Of a stretch of 64,000 nucleotides of DNA, positions 11,899 through 22,888 are shown piece after piece. The notes beneath the pieces are model-generated. The model was not told the DNA's origin. It saw nothing but the letters and a program-made list of their open reading frames with translations, and did not search any database. Position 1 is the first letter of the stretch. Every line of letters starts with the position of its first letter. Location: NCBI GenBank assembly GCA_038501195.1, contig JBBPUQ010000009.1:3348001-3412000 (forward strand). The letters are read 5' to 3'. Position numbers and translations under genes: made by a program. This DNA is from Nemania diffusa (Eukaryota; Ascomycota; Sordariomycetes; Xylariales; Xylariaceae).

Positions 11899-12775
11899 TC
11901 GAGAAGGCCGGGGCTAGCTATCGTGCAAGAAGAGGAAGGAATTAAGGGTAATAACGATCTGCTGATCGAAGCTCGCCGTGATAATGCAGTAAGTTTTATG
12001 GTGGGGCGACAGCTTGAGTCGGTGGCCTTGGTTGACCGATGTCGGGTCTACATCCTTGTAGATAAGGAGCGATTAGTAGCATTGCTGTCATATCGTCCGT
12101 TCGGGAGGTAGTACAGATTAGTCTACATCTTCTAAGATGTAAAGCAGGAATGCGAGCCACAGTGAAGAAAAGAATAATAGATGGTGGAGGGTTGAAATAT
12201 CAAAAAGTAGATTGATATGCTAGAGTAGCTCTGTACATGCACGTCGAAACTTACTACGAGAATGTAGTGCCTACTTGATATTTAAATGTTGTTGGATCAG
12301 AGGAGAGGGTGTGTAAGCCCAAAGCCACGAGAGGTACTCTGTACAGTGCACCATATAAATACCAGGTATCTAGCATCATGGACCAGAATCGAGAAGCCAA
12401 GCCAAGCTATACTGCTTTTCGACTAGCCTATATATATAGGTCGAGCATTGAGCGGCCCCGCCTTCAACACCCCGCTTTTGCATAAGTTTATTTGTACCTA
12501 GGTAAGTACTTAGGCAGAGTAGCTGTTTATGCGTTTTTAATGCGTAAATATGTTATACATTAATTATAGGTACATATGTTAATGTGCACCCCACCTAAGT
12601 AAATGCGCCCATGTTACTTATGGGTACCAAATTGGGGTTTTGCTACGTGCGCTAGGAATGTCCATGGCATCATCGAAGCTCTCATTCAACAAGGGAAGCT
12701 TCAAGCAACGTCCTCGAGATTAATTCTGTCTTCTTACCTCTTCCTATTCTGCTCGGAACTCAATTGTTGAATATC
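11899..12775. other. Divergent intergenic region between ILV1 and RCF1
   Basis: About 880 bases between two divergent starts, so both promoters are expected here. Contains short AT patches and TAGGTA/TACCTA-type words near 12495-12600, but no open frame with coding character. Confidence 0.45.
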
Positions 12776-13698
12776 ATGTCTGATCGACCGCTACCCTCGT
12801 CCTTCGACGACAACAGGTACCTCGTTCTCCATTCCTAACCCCATCCTGTTCCTAAGCTGTGCAGAGCTTACTTTTATTCACGGCCTCTAGGGAATACCAG
12901 GAGACCGGCTTCCAGAAGGTCGGCCGCAAGCTACGAGAAGAGCCTCTCGTCCCCCTAGGTACGCACGCCTCTACCATCTCGTCCACACTATACACCATGC
13001 ACCATGCACCATGGTCCCGGCCGGCCGAATCTTCCCGGACGATCTCCGCCCCCGCTACGAATACTGTCTGCCTGCCGCCTATAATACGAGGGGGCACTGA
13101 AGAACCCAGTGGCTAATCACGTCCTCTTCTCCGCTCACCAACAGGCACCGCCCTCACCTGTCTCGCCCTCTACAACGCGTTCCGCGCCATGCGCCGCGGC
13201 GACCACGCCGGCGTGCAGCGCATGTTCCGCGCGCGTATCGGCGCCCAGGCCTTCACCGTCGTGGCCATGGTCGCCGGCGGCGCCTACTACGGCGCAGACC
13301 GCGAGAAGCGCAAGGAGATCATCAGGCTCGAGGCCCAGCAGCGCGCCGAGGAGCGCAACCAGAAGTGGGTGCACGAGCTCGAGGTCCGCGACGAGGAGGA
13401 CAAGAGGCTGCAGGCCGCCATAAAGAGGAAGCGCGAGCGCCTCGAGCAGAAGCGCGCCGAGGAGCAGGGCCAGGACGCTGGCCGCGAGACAAAGAGCGCT
13501 GCCATCCCGGCGGCCACGACTAAGGAGGCGGCGGCTGCTGTTGGTGCTGACACAGAGGGCAAGACTGGTGCCCCTTCGCAGGAGTCTGCGGGCGGCTCGA
13601 GTGTGCTGGGTGCGTTGTCGAGTGCGGGGGGTTGGTTTGGTAGTAAGAAAGCGCCTACCGAGGAAAATAAAACAGACACAGAAGCACCGAAGAAGTAA
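12776..13698 (+). CDS. RCF1: Respiratory supercomplex factor 1, HIG1-domain protein
   Basis: Three exons (12776-12816, 12891-12958, 13145-13698) join in phase to 220 residues. It begins MSDRPLPSSFDDNREYQETG, then FQKVGRKLREEPLVPLG and a first membrane helix (TALTCLALYNAFRAMRRGDH), RMFRARIGAQ and a second helix (AFTVVAMVAGGAYYG): the HIG1 type 1 domain with its QKxxRKLREEP and R-A-R-x-x-A-Q signatures. A charged coiled coil follows (EKRKEIIRLEAQQRAEERNQ onward, to about residue 150). The tail is Ala/Lys-rich. Rcf1 sits in the inner mitochondrial membrane and helps complex III-IV supercomplex and cytochrome oxidase assembly. Only the last exon is long; a 41-base first exon carries the start. 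Confidence 0.95.
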
Positions 13699-14158
13699 AA
13701 CTATATCTGTTTTTTCAACCTCTCTAAACCTATGTTCGGGCGCGTGTTAAAGGAAAATTGTATTTCTACGAAGATCATTTCGGAATATCGGCCGCATTAT
13801 TGGGAACAACCAACTTCCCCACTTTGCTTGTATATAAGCACCGTTCATATTGTATTATTGCCATTAGGTAATTGAGACTTGCAGCGAGCCGAGTTCGACT
13901 CGCGCTGTAGGTCCACGCCAGCGAGGAGGCAAGGGCATTCCTCTTGGTATACTTGTCCCAGAGGTAATATGTGGTTTAACATAGGTCATCTATGTACGAG
14001 TAGAGTTTTAACTCTCTATAAAAACGGATAACGGCAACATCGTACCTAGTTAGTTATACACGCCACCATATTTCTAGCAACCCTAAACTCCGTTGTTGAT
14101 TCGCTAGCCTCAAAACGCCTATCGTCCCAAACAAACACTAGAGTAGAAAGGAAGATGT
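13699..14158. other. Convergent intergenic
   Basis: About 460 bases between the 3' ends of RCF1 and RTC5. A short GC-rich inverted repeat near 13882-13907 (CAGCGAG...CTCGCGCTG) could fold as a hairpin; no gene is seen. Confidence 0.45.
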
Positions 14159-16097
14159 TCAACCCATGGAACCCCCGCTACGGTTCCCCCCAATGAGACC
14201 GGCCATCTCGAGAAGGGCTCTGTCCGCGGCAATGTCGCCGGTGCCTAGGTTGACACGTCTCCGGGCTTCGGCCTCCCGCGCCTCCCACTCCCAACGCTCC
14301 CGCTGGATCCTCGCTTCCTCGTCGCCGCCGCAGCCCCAGATCTCGATGTCGTCGATGGAGAAGCGCTCCTGGAAGTCGAACTTGCGCGAGACACTGGTAG
14401 CGAACGCACCGCCGCGGGACGTGTGGTCGTGGTTGAAGACACCGAATTCGAAACTCGAGTCGAGCACGAGCGAGACGGGCCCTAGCTGCCGTAGGGGAGC
14501 ATGCCGTGAAGACGAGCTCGTGGGAGGGGGTGCCGAGCCGAAGCTGATGCCGGGATGGGCCGCCGGTGGCTTGGTGAACGCCGCGTAGTTCTTGTTCATT
14601 GAGGAGGCGGAGAAGACGTCGTGGGTGGGAGCGAGTTGGAAGAGAAGCATGTCGTCCGAGCCGAAACATTCCTTGTTCGTCACCCGCCACGGTTGCCTTA
14701 TCAGAACCCCGAAAACCAGACGGTCGCGATCGGCGGGGCTTCCGTTGGGGAACCGCTGCGGAGGCAACGAATCGTAGAACACCCCTTCCGTTCCCCGTCT
14801 TGATCCCGTGTTGTCCAGGCGGGTTCCCGATACGAGAAGGATGGTGGGAGCACGCCAATTAAATACCTTTGTCTCAAAACTACCCATTGAGTAGCCAGCA
14901 TCGGCGCCCGAGTACAGAAGTCGCAGCCGTCGAAAGAGATCTCCTCCCTCTATGAAGAATGACAGCTGGGAAAGGATGTCCAAGTTCAAGATCTGGCCTT
15001 TGTCTTGGAGAAGGGGTGGGGCCGCGATGACAGCGGGCGCTGGCGCGGCTGTGCCATCTTTACGCCTCGAGAGATCTAGATTCTTGGAGAAGAGGAAATG
15101 CTCAAATAAGGGGCTCAGGCCGTTGAAGAGGTATGGAAGACTGATAGGTAGCACCGCTCGAAATTGGGCGAAGGTGATACCAGGAGACTTCTCTACGTCA
15201 ATAAAAGCGGACAGCACATTTTCGGCAGTAGCTCGAAGACTTTCGAGGGCTGAACCAGTGAATCTGTCAGCAGACGCCGATAAACTCTCATACGGGCTAA
15301 GTGGGGAGGTGAGTAACAGCAACATGATCAATCTTCGAAAGTTATCGGCAGGGATCATGGCACCACGGGTGGTTGCAGCGTGAGAGTCGCCTGTTACAAA
15401 AGCGTCGTTGATGTCAAGTGATTCCAAGGCGGCCATGACTAGCTCGTCGTCATCATCCGCAGCGGCATCATCATCGAGGTCGTCGCCGGCTTGGTCCACG
15501 GCAAACCCAGGCGCATGGCTCCTGGCACCTTTCTGGCTGGGCTCTGTGTCTGAACAGAGTGTTTGGGTCCCCATCTCAGATAGTTTACGGTCGTACACGG
15601 CCAGGCTCTTGAATAGTAACTTCCTTCGGTTCGTGTCGCCCTTGGCGAGGACTTTAGTGTAACGCTCAGTCATGATGGCCACAACCATGATCATCTGCTC
15701 AAAGCTTAAAATGACAGGCGCATCTCGGAGAAAGGGAAAGGCACCGATGAATGAAAGCATGTGAAATATGACGGGCGACACGGCAAGGATGTCGGGCAGC
15801 TCCAGGAAGCGCGCAATAGTGTCTTCCTTCAGATAGCGCACATGACCCTCGCGGTCGGCGAGAGACCTGAAGTTGTCCTTGAACGAGTACAGCTCCAGGG
15901 GCTCGTAGCATCTACGCGCGAACTTGTCGGCCTGGGAGATGTATTAGCTATCTGTATCTGGCCTCTAGTCTCTAGTCCCTAGACTCTAAACTCTGGCGAA
16001 ACCTGCAAACAAAATCAGGGGTTCTTCAACTTACTAGATGCGCTGTAAGCTCGGCCTTGGAGGCATGCACAGCCTCATGCGATGGGGTTTGGCCCAT
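14159..16097 (-). CDS. RTC5: RTC5-like TLDc-domain protein
   Basis: Two exons (16097-16035 and 15931-14159) join at phase 0 to 611 residues. The N-terminus MGQTPSHEAVHASK has the Gly2 expected for N-myristoylation, as in fungal Rtc5. A helical region follows (VRYLKEDTIARFLELPDILA and the SFIGAFPFLRDAPVILSFEQ stretch). An acidic linker with an Asp run is near residues 155-165. The C-terminal TLDc domain starts around FNWRAPTILLVSGTRLDN and includes LVFGVLIRQPWR, MLLFQLAPTHDVF, SLVLDSSFEFG and FSIDDIEIWGCGGDEE, the usual TLDc ending. TLDc proteins bind the vacuolar V-ATPase; yeast Rtc5 promotes its disassembly. The exon 1 join is canonical, and length matches fungal homologues. Confidence 0.93.
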
Positions 16098-16732
16098 GGT
16101 TTTGTGGTGAGTGAAGGTGAAGAGCCATGCCAAGCCGAAGCTCTCTACAGCCGCTCTATCTATTTATCTGCAGTCTAGGTAGTGCGGGAGAGACTGTCTT
16201 GTGAGAAATGCATCCGTAGAAGCCAGCCTTGAATTTGACCTACGCATAGATAAACGTACCATGCCGCGATGCCGTGACGTAAAGCCTAAGTAAGCTGTTT
16301 TAGGTGAACACCTACCTAAGTAGACTACCTATGTACCTAACCTACTTGTCTATGTACTATGTATCTTGCCTAGGAGATAGCTATGGGTAGGTACCTCCAG
16401 GCTACAGAGTACTGGTTACTGGTTACAGGGTTCACCTAGGTATATATATTAGGTTAGTCGGTACCTAACCTACCTAATGTCGATGGCGGCAGCCTAATAT
16501 GCATATATCGAGTCTACCAGTTGGATGACATCCTTACATGGTAATTCTACATTTTGGATGCAATTAGGAGGTGGTTTCGCCTTTCGTCCTCCATTCGGTG
16601 CTGCCACTTTCTCTTACTATGTTTTTTTTTTTCAACAGATATCTTCATTGTTTATAACTTCTCATATTTCTAAATAATTCAACGCCCTCCAGATAAATAA
16701 TAAAGCCTTGAGTAATCATAGAGACGCAAGAA
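16098..16732. repeat. Intergenic region dense in CCTAGGTA-type words
   Basis: Between about 16,270 and 16,500 short words such as TACCTAAC, CCTAGGTA, TAGGTAGGTACC and their complements recur many times without strict tandem order. A T9 run lies at 16622. Similar words occur at 28,440-28,700, 30,090 and 34,790. They may be remnants of a dispersed low-complexity repeat; no coding frame is present. Confidence 0.5.
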
Positions 16733-17862
16733 TCATGGGCGCCTCACAGTTTTGATATAGTACCAAGCGCCGATGCTGAGTATAGGGATCATTGCAGCTG
16801 AGAGCGCCATGAGGCCAGCCCTACGAATTCGAGGTCCCAAGATCTCGTTCCCCATCTTATGAAACTCTTGTGGCGCGTTCCCCCTCGGGTAGCGCGTCTC
16901 TGGGATCGGATGGCCAAGGAACGGGCAAATCTCCTCCCATCCAAACCCATCCTCCAGTTTCGCCACCAGGAGACGGTCCTTAGGTACTAGTGCCTTCGCC
17001 GTTTCCGCCCTATTCTCATGTTAGATCACTCCTAGTAATAATATCTAAGATTATATTTCATAGCAGTCTCACTGTTGCAACGTGTCACGCTTTGATGCCT
17101 CGACACCTTCCTCGTCCTGGCACTTCCCGCCGTGATAGGTTACCGTCTCAAGCACGTTGTGGAGCGAACAAAATGCTTCGACGAAGGTGTCGACTTTGCG
17201 TATTGCCGACAGCGGGAGGCTCCTCGTCGCCGTAAACATGGGTATTGCCGTGTTATTCATCGATTTCGCCCACGACTCAATGCTGCGTTCCGCGAGGATA
17301 AAGCGCGCATTAGGGTAGAACTGGATGAATTCCTCGACAAAGAACTGTGGTATCTCTACTACTGCCTATGGATCGGGGTCCATCGTCAACACTACCGATA
17401 CCTGAACGTCTGAGTGGGATGTCAGAAGTAGCTAGTACTCACTGTGTCCCAATTAGCAACAAGTCGCGGTCTCTAGAGAAGGATAGAGAGATTGGTTCTT
17501 ATGTGCTTTGATCTTTTTTTTTCCTGTACGTACCATCATATTCGGCGAGCCACTTGTCAAATTCAGCTTTGCCATATGGCTTGCCACCCCCCAGATATTT
17601 GCATCTCACCGCCTCCTCAAATAAGGCCATCTGGGTTTGACCACCTGTCACTACCTCAAACATGTGATAGGCCTTATACCCAAGCATGCCTAAGGCCTGG
17701 TAGAGTGAGAAGGTCCCGACGCTGTGGTGTAAATACGTTAACCCTCAGTTCATGCCGTGCGGACAGATGGTAGCATGAGACTCACCGGCTCCGACTGAGG
17801 ACAATCACCTTCTTCTCACGCACCTGCTTTGGAGCTGGAAGTCTATCGATGAGGCGCGACAT
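16733..17862 (-). CDS. Sulfotransferase-fold (Sulfotransfer_4 type) protein with C-terminal membrane segment
   Basis: Four exons (17862-17786, 17721-17534, 17361-17073, 17009-16733) join in phase to about 276 residues. Family features: VIVLSRSRVGTFSLYQALGM, where the P-loop-like segment is formed across intron 1, LGYKAYHMFEV, WLAEYD then VEIPQFFVEEFIQFYPNARF, ILAERSIESWAKSMNN, and LVPKDRLLVAKLEDGFGWEE with ICPFLGHPIPE. These proteins are often labelled NAD-dependent epimerase in fungi, but the fold is that of PAPS sulfotransferases; the substrate is unknown. The last 25 residues form a hydrophobic helix (AGLMALSAAMIPILSIGAWY) ending KTVRRP, a likely tail anchor. Exon 2/3 joins as D-V-V-E-I, one residue shorter than most relatives, so that border is the least certain. 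Confidence 0.8.
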
Positions 17863-19651
17863 CTTAGGCGTACCGAAATCCTAACTAACTAGATGTCTTA
17901 GAAAGAGAGAATTGTTTGCGAGCTGGCTAGATAACGGAATATCGACGTTATAAGCTATAACCACCTATACGAGCTGGGACCCAAGCTGATGTTGTAATCT
18001 TGTCAAGGGATAGTGTCATGCAAGGGATATAAGCTTACAAACTAGTTCCGAGCTATCCTAAACTACCATTTAGCTCCTCTGAATGGTTATATTGGCCCTA
18101 TGGATCAGACCCTAGCATTTAAATTACCTGTAGTAGATAGGTGTAGTATTCGCTTTCTCGTAGGATGTCACGAGTCGCTGATTATTAACAGGGATACTAT
18201 GTGTTAGTTTACTATAAATAATAACCCCACGTCAGACTTGAAAGCCCTAACGGTACACGGGCAATTATACGAAAGGTATCATTCGTGTCACCAACGGCTA
18301 GCAATATTTTTTTGTGAATAGTTCTGTTATGCAAGGGGCTTCCTGACCTGACTGAGCCACATCGATTCATTTGCCTACGAGCGAATTCAACTGGCTGGAC
18401 GCTAGTCCAACAAGTGGTTATTCAATAATCACTTATTGAATTTACACCGATTATTACTGCCACGTCGAGTAATGTAGAGGTGCAATGTTAGATTGGCGCC
18501 GAATATGAGGATCCTGACTCCCTTGATCTCGAAAAGATCTGATTCTGGGTGATAAGAAGAATACATCATCGACGTCGAGAAGACATCGCCGGGACTCCTA
18601 CGGAGGCGAACGTCGCGGTCTATGTCATGGAACCAAGCCCAGAGAGACACGACTTATTATGAGTTAGCATGGCAGACTATGCTACAATACACATAATACC
18701 TTCTTCTTTTGTGTCATCATAATATTCATTGCTAGAATCACAGGCAATGACATATTTGTTAGCTTTGATGCCGTAAAACTTATGTCGGAGGTTCGTCCTC
18801 CGTCGAGAAATGGTCATAATCGTCTATACCATTTGGTATGGAACTGCTCTTGGGGAAAAGTCGGGTTCTACACATCTGGGGCCATACAAATGGCATCATG
18901 TTTGTTTCTGGTGTGCGTGTTTTCTCATTCATAATTCGAAGAAACTGTCAGACAAGGTCTACTGACCTGCGCTGTCCCCGCCGCAATAAGATTGTCCTAC
19001 CATCAATATTCTATTCCGTCGGCATCCATTACCATGAATAGTCGGAGGGTCTCAATTTTAAGTGACAGCGAGACCTGAGACGGAGACAAAGAAGTGATTT
19101 CGTAACGTAGCAACTCAACCAGCGGGCCGATGTCTGCCAATGTCTCCAGTATTATGTTACACGAAATAGCGAACACAAGCTAATTCTATAAGAGTAGAAA
19201 TCTGATATCACCTGATTCATTATTCACTAAGTAGGCAGGTAAGCGGCCATGATTGGTTCACTTTGTTACACTCTGCCATACCATATAAGACCTATTTAAG
19301 CAGTACTCTAGTAAGATGTGGCTGAGAGGGACAATTGTAGCGAAATATATTCTGGATTTTCATTCAGGCTTCACGAACATACTCGCACAACAGGGGTGGT
19401 GATTGAATTGAAGGTGATATGTAAGACTTGGTAAGGGATAATATGGTAAGCTATATGTCTCTCGTAGTGTAAGTAAAAACTAGAGACATTTTGAGATCCA
19501 GTGCTCTCTTCTTTGAATATCATAAATCCGCCACCGGATTATTTTTATAAATACTCAGTCTTGCCTAAGGGCGAGGGAACTGCACATGAACTCACGGCAA
19601 CCTTACTCGATTTACGCATAACAATATAACTCACTAAATATCCCTAGCAAC
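17863..19651. other. Long intergenic region with decayed coding-like fragments
   Basis: About 1.8 kb. A minus-strand frame at 18,650-18,429 (MSLWAWFHDIDRDVRLRRSP...) and scattered open pieces up to 19,040 look weakly protein-like but are interrupted and match no family that I can name; a decayed gene is possible. Nothing else supported. Confidence 0.35.
19546..19552 (+). promoter_or_regulatory. Probable TATA box of the small secreted protein gene
   Basis: TATAAAT about 100 bases before the ATG at 19652, inside an otherwise mixed sequence. Position fits fungal TATA-dependent promoters; inference from motif only. Confidence 0.45.
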
Positions 19652-20162
19652 ATGTTGAATAAGAGTCTCACCCTCCTTCTGGCTGTCAAGCTTGCTATCG
19701 GCGCAGCAGTGGACTACTCCCCAAAACCACTTGACCTCAGTGTTGCCCAGCTTGAAACTCAAGGCCACGGCTGTGCCCTAGCCGGTGTCGTCAACGGGCA
19801 GTGCGGCCGCTTTTACCGCGGCGATGGCTGCTCAGACCAAATCGAGGCCATTGGGCCCGGTGTATGTGTATTCTCTGTTTTCTAGAATCCCTATTATCTA
19901 AGCTTGGAATCTCGTAGCAAGACTAATGATTATATCTAAACCTCAGCATTGTAGCAAGCAATGTTACTCGTCAAACGACGAGATTGCCAGCATCAAGGCT
20001 TCAGGTGATGGCACTTACGGCGTTAACTGTCATTTGTACTACGACCACAACTGCCAGAATCAGATTGGCGAGACTGGAAATATCATCGTTGGCGGCGGTA
20101 AATGTTACACCCCGGGAAACAAGGCAAAGGGGCATAGTATGCTGTGTTATTACAAGTGTTGA
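19652..20162 (+). CDS. Small secreted cysteine-rich protein with duplicated module
   Basis: Two exons (19652-19861 and 19947-20162) join at phase 0 (GTATGT donor, CTCAG acceptor) to 141 residues. Residues 1-20 (MLNKSLTLLLAVKLAIGAAV) form a signal peptide. The mature part contains ten cysteines, an even number suited to five disulfides, and no enzyme motif. Two similar blocks are visible: CGRFYRGDGCSDQIE with a later GHC, and CHLYYDHNCQNQIGE with a later GKC, that is C-x2-[FL]-Y-x(3-4)-C-x2-Q-I. Size, signal peptide and cysteine content are those of fungal effector-like or antimicrobial-like secreted proteins. Function unknown. It is flanked by more than 1 kb of non-coding DNA on both sides, as is common for such genes. 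Confidence 0.8.
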
Positions 20163-21600
20163 TTAAGCAAGGAGGGAAGAAGCTGAGAAAGGTTTGTGAC
20201 TGCTATAGGACACGGTGAAAGAACTCGTTATTGGAAACGCTCATTAAAACTGGAGGTTTTTATTGTAGGGTAAACGTTTTTAGGATGAAATGTTCACCGG
20301 GACCTTCGAAGGCACATTCGCTCATGTGTGACGGTCATCTGATTCAATTGCCGCTGATAAGTTCATAATGAAGTTTCTAAGCTTCCTCTAGTGATGGTAT
20401 TATCAAACTGTAGTAGCTCATGAATAAAGATCAATATATCATAATCGAGTATATTAACTACATAGACCTTACTACTCCATCATGCATATCAGCTCAATTT
20501 TATTTAACAAGATGAGAGTTTTATTATTTAGAATGAGATATGTGCACCGGTGTTCAATCGCTCCCCGGCAAGTCTGTATCTCTACGTGATCATTTCTTTC
20601 CATTATATAGTCCTTTAGCCTAAGCGTAATAGGTATGCATACTTCATGTGTATTAAACTACGACATCATACCTTTGACATCACAACTATAGATTTGTCAC
20701 TACATGGAGATTTTCGTATATATAGCTATCAATTCTACAGGTAAAATCATAACCGGACCTGAACCCAATTCGATAGAAGTGTAATTATGAAGATGGCCTC
20801 TGGGTTCTAGCGCCCTGGCTTGTATAGTTATTTTCTTATCTGTGTATTGCTGATTCTAGATTCAAAATCTTTTATACTGTTCGCCAACCCAGCGTTGAAT
20901 TAACCAATGCAGCGATAGTATAGATAGTAGATGTTAAATGCATTTTACAAAAGGGCGTAACTAGAGAGCCTAATAGCTTTTATTTAACTTTGACCTTCGG
21001 GTTTTAGTAGAATTCTAAGAGGGAGAAAAGACTAGCGAGAATTGAATTTGTATCTTTATGCCGGCAATAAATAAATAAACCGTATAAAATTGCTGAATAA
21101 AAAGCGTTCTAACCTAGCTGCCAACTTATCCCCACAACGGGACGGAGAACCAACTAGTAAAGCCACCTCCCAAACTTGTAAATAGTTTGCTCGAGGGGTG
21201 GTGTATGGTGTTCTGCCACAAGTCTTGGCAGTAAGATTAGGTGATAGCAAGGGAGAGGCCACACCACACTGAGTATACTGTCTAAGCGCTTAAGATAATT
21301 CTAAACAGGCCTTTTGACAAGTGTTGCTTACTGCTGTTCTTTCGATAAGACAAGAAACCCAATTATCTAATACTCTATTTTAGAGTGTTGACCGACCAGC
21401 TTGGCTATGAAGAGCGCGCCCTTCGCATTGCACTCACGCGCCCTTGTAAAATGGTCAGGGGTGTTGTATTTGCAAGTATTTATTAGGCTAGAAATCTCTA
21501 CACATTCATTACTATCGTGATCTGCAAACTTATTGTTTTTACATACGTCTATTTAGAATTAGAGCATCAAGGAACTCTCTTCACCTCATCCTGCAATACT
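20163..21600. other. Intergenic, AT-leaning, nothing recognised
   Basis: About 1.4 kb between the secreted protein gene and the GNAT gene. Many stops in all frames; the longest open frames lack coding character. No repeat termini seen. Confidence 0.45.
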
Positions 21601-22170
21601 ATGTCTACCAGTAAACTCAATTTCCGTCTTGCCACAGTAGAGGACGCAATCCCACTCGAGCGCCTCATCAACACAGCATTCCGCGACGACAAAACCACGC
21701 AGGTATTCCTATCGGCGGTTCATGCGAGTGTCAATGTCATCGACGTAGATACCATCGTCGCTAAGATCAACCAAGCCGACTGTGCGGTTCTCGCCCTCAC
21801 GGACCCATCAACCGGCGCCATCGTGGCGCACGCCTCGGTGCGCAGGATGGACGACAGCCGCGCCTGGTTCGGCATGTTGGCCGTGGACGTCAACGTCCAG
21901 AAACAGGGCATCGGTAGCCAGGTGCTCGCGTGGGCTGAGCAATACGCCCGTCAGCAGTGGGGCTCACGCAGGCTGGAGTTCGACGTCGTGAACACGCGCG
22001 CTGAGCTGATCGCCTGGTACAAGGGCAGGGGGTACCAGCCGACTGGAGAGACCAACCCATTCCCGTACGATCGCCACGGGGACTGGCAGGGAGTCTTGCG
22101 GGATGATCTTTGTTTCGTCAACTTCGGGAAGGACCTTGTGGAAATTCCCGTTCCAATTGGGGCCGAATAG
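21601..22170 (+). CDS. GNAT-family N-acetyltransferase
   Basis: Single-exon frame; the ATG at 21601 (MSTSKLNFRLATVEDAIPLE) is preferred to the upstream in-frame ATG at 21517 because the GNAT fold begins right after it, giving 189 residues. The order is typical: N-terminal strand and helix (ATVEDAIPLERLINTAFRDD), a strand with GAIVAHASVRRM, motif A with WFGMLAVDVNVQKQGIGSQV (Q-x-x-G-I-G acetyl-CoA loop), and motif B with LEFDVVNTRAELIAWYKGRG then Y. The substrate cannot be told. The C-terminal part (PFPYDRHGDWQGVLRDDLCF) resembles fungal GNATs of unknown substrate. Codon usage is GC-biased at third positions, unlike the AT-leaning flanks. Confidence 0.87.
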   Translation: MSTSKLNFRLATVEDAIPLERLINTAFRDDKTTQVFLSAVHASVNVIDVDTIVAKINQADCAVLALTDPSTGAIVAHASVRRMDDSRAWFGMLAVDVNVQKQGIGSQVLAWAEQYARQQWGSRRLEFDVVNTRAELIAWYKGRGYQPTGETNPFPYDRHGDWQGVLRDDLCFVNFGKDLVEIPVPIGAE

Positions 22171-22888
22171 CCTCCACAGAATACCTACCTAGCTTCCACT
22201 ATTATTTCTCCGAAACGACGGGTTATTTCTTGCAGAGATGCACTGCACACCTCGTACATTGGCAATGTTGGATATTTTTTGTCTACATAGTGTAGCGTAC
22301 TACCTATCAAAATTGAAGTGAATATTTGAAAACGGCAACTCTTCTATAAAGGGCTTATAGACGAATACTTGAGTGGCAGTGGAACGATCTCACGATCTTC
22401 CACCAATCGTGAACCTCATCCTAGTTCGGAGATAGCTTCAAACACCACGCCACCTAACTCCTCCTGTCATTTCCGCCAATGACACCACCTAATGCATATT
22501 TGGGGTATGTTACCGTTACGCCAATGTTGTATTCTACCTGAGTACTATTGGTAACCCTCAGACGACTTGATTCACTGCCTTCCATATATGCTGGTCCTTG
22601 AACGCCAAGATGCTCTTTTCCAACGAGGATGGAAAACCTCAACATGAAAGTCTGTGTGCTACTGGTGGAAATTAGAGGAGCTGAGTTGCTATGAACCCTA
22701 TTCTAGTCAACCCTCATGGCTCATGATGGCCTCCTCGCCTTCTCTAGCTTGGCGCTCCTGCTGTGTAGTTGGGAGACAACATGTATAAAGGGCGGGCGAG
22801 AGGCTAGATGAACAGATGATCTTTTCCTTCTGCAGCAGAGATCTCTGTCTTCTACTGGCAGTGAGCTTACGATCATCCATCAGTCACG
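22171..22888. other. Intergenic upstream of pectate lyase gene
   Basis: About 720 bases. A minus-strand frame at 22,645-22,454 lacks any recognised motif. The last ~110 bases carry a TATA box for the pectate lyase gene. Confidence 0.4.
22784..22789 (+). promoter_or_regulatory. Probable TATA box of the pectate lyase gene
   Basis: TATAAA followed by GGGCGGGCGAGAGG, about 105 bases before the ATG at 22889. The placement is typical of inducible secreted-enzyme genes in fungi. Confidence 0.5.

Noticed and set aside
13882..13907. GAGTTCGACTC within a hairpin, like a tRNA T-arm
   Set aside because: No matching acceptor, D-arm or anticodon arm upstream; only a short imperfect inverted repeat remains.
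18429..18650. Minus-strand frame MSLWAWFHDIDRDVRLRRSP..., perhaps a HET-domain remnant
   Set aside because: No HET motif, no consistent upstream exon, and stops nearby; similarity is impressionistic.
22454..22645. Minus-strand frame MLRFSILVGKEHLGVQGPAY... as a secreted protein
   Set aside because: No signal peptide, no neighbouring in-phase exon and no recognised motif.
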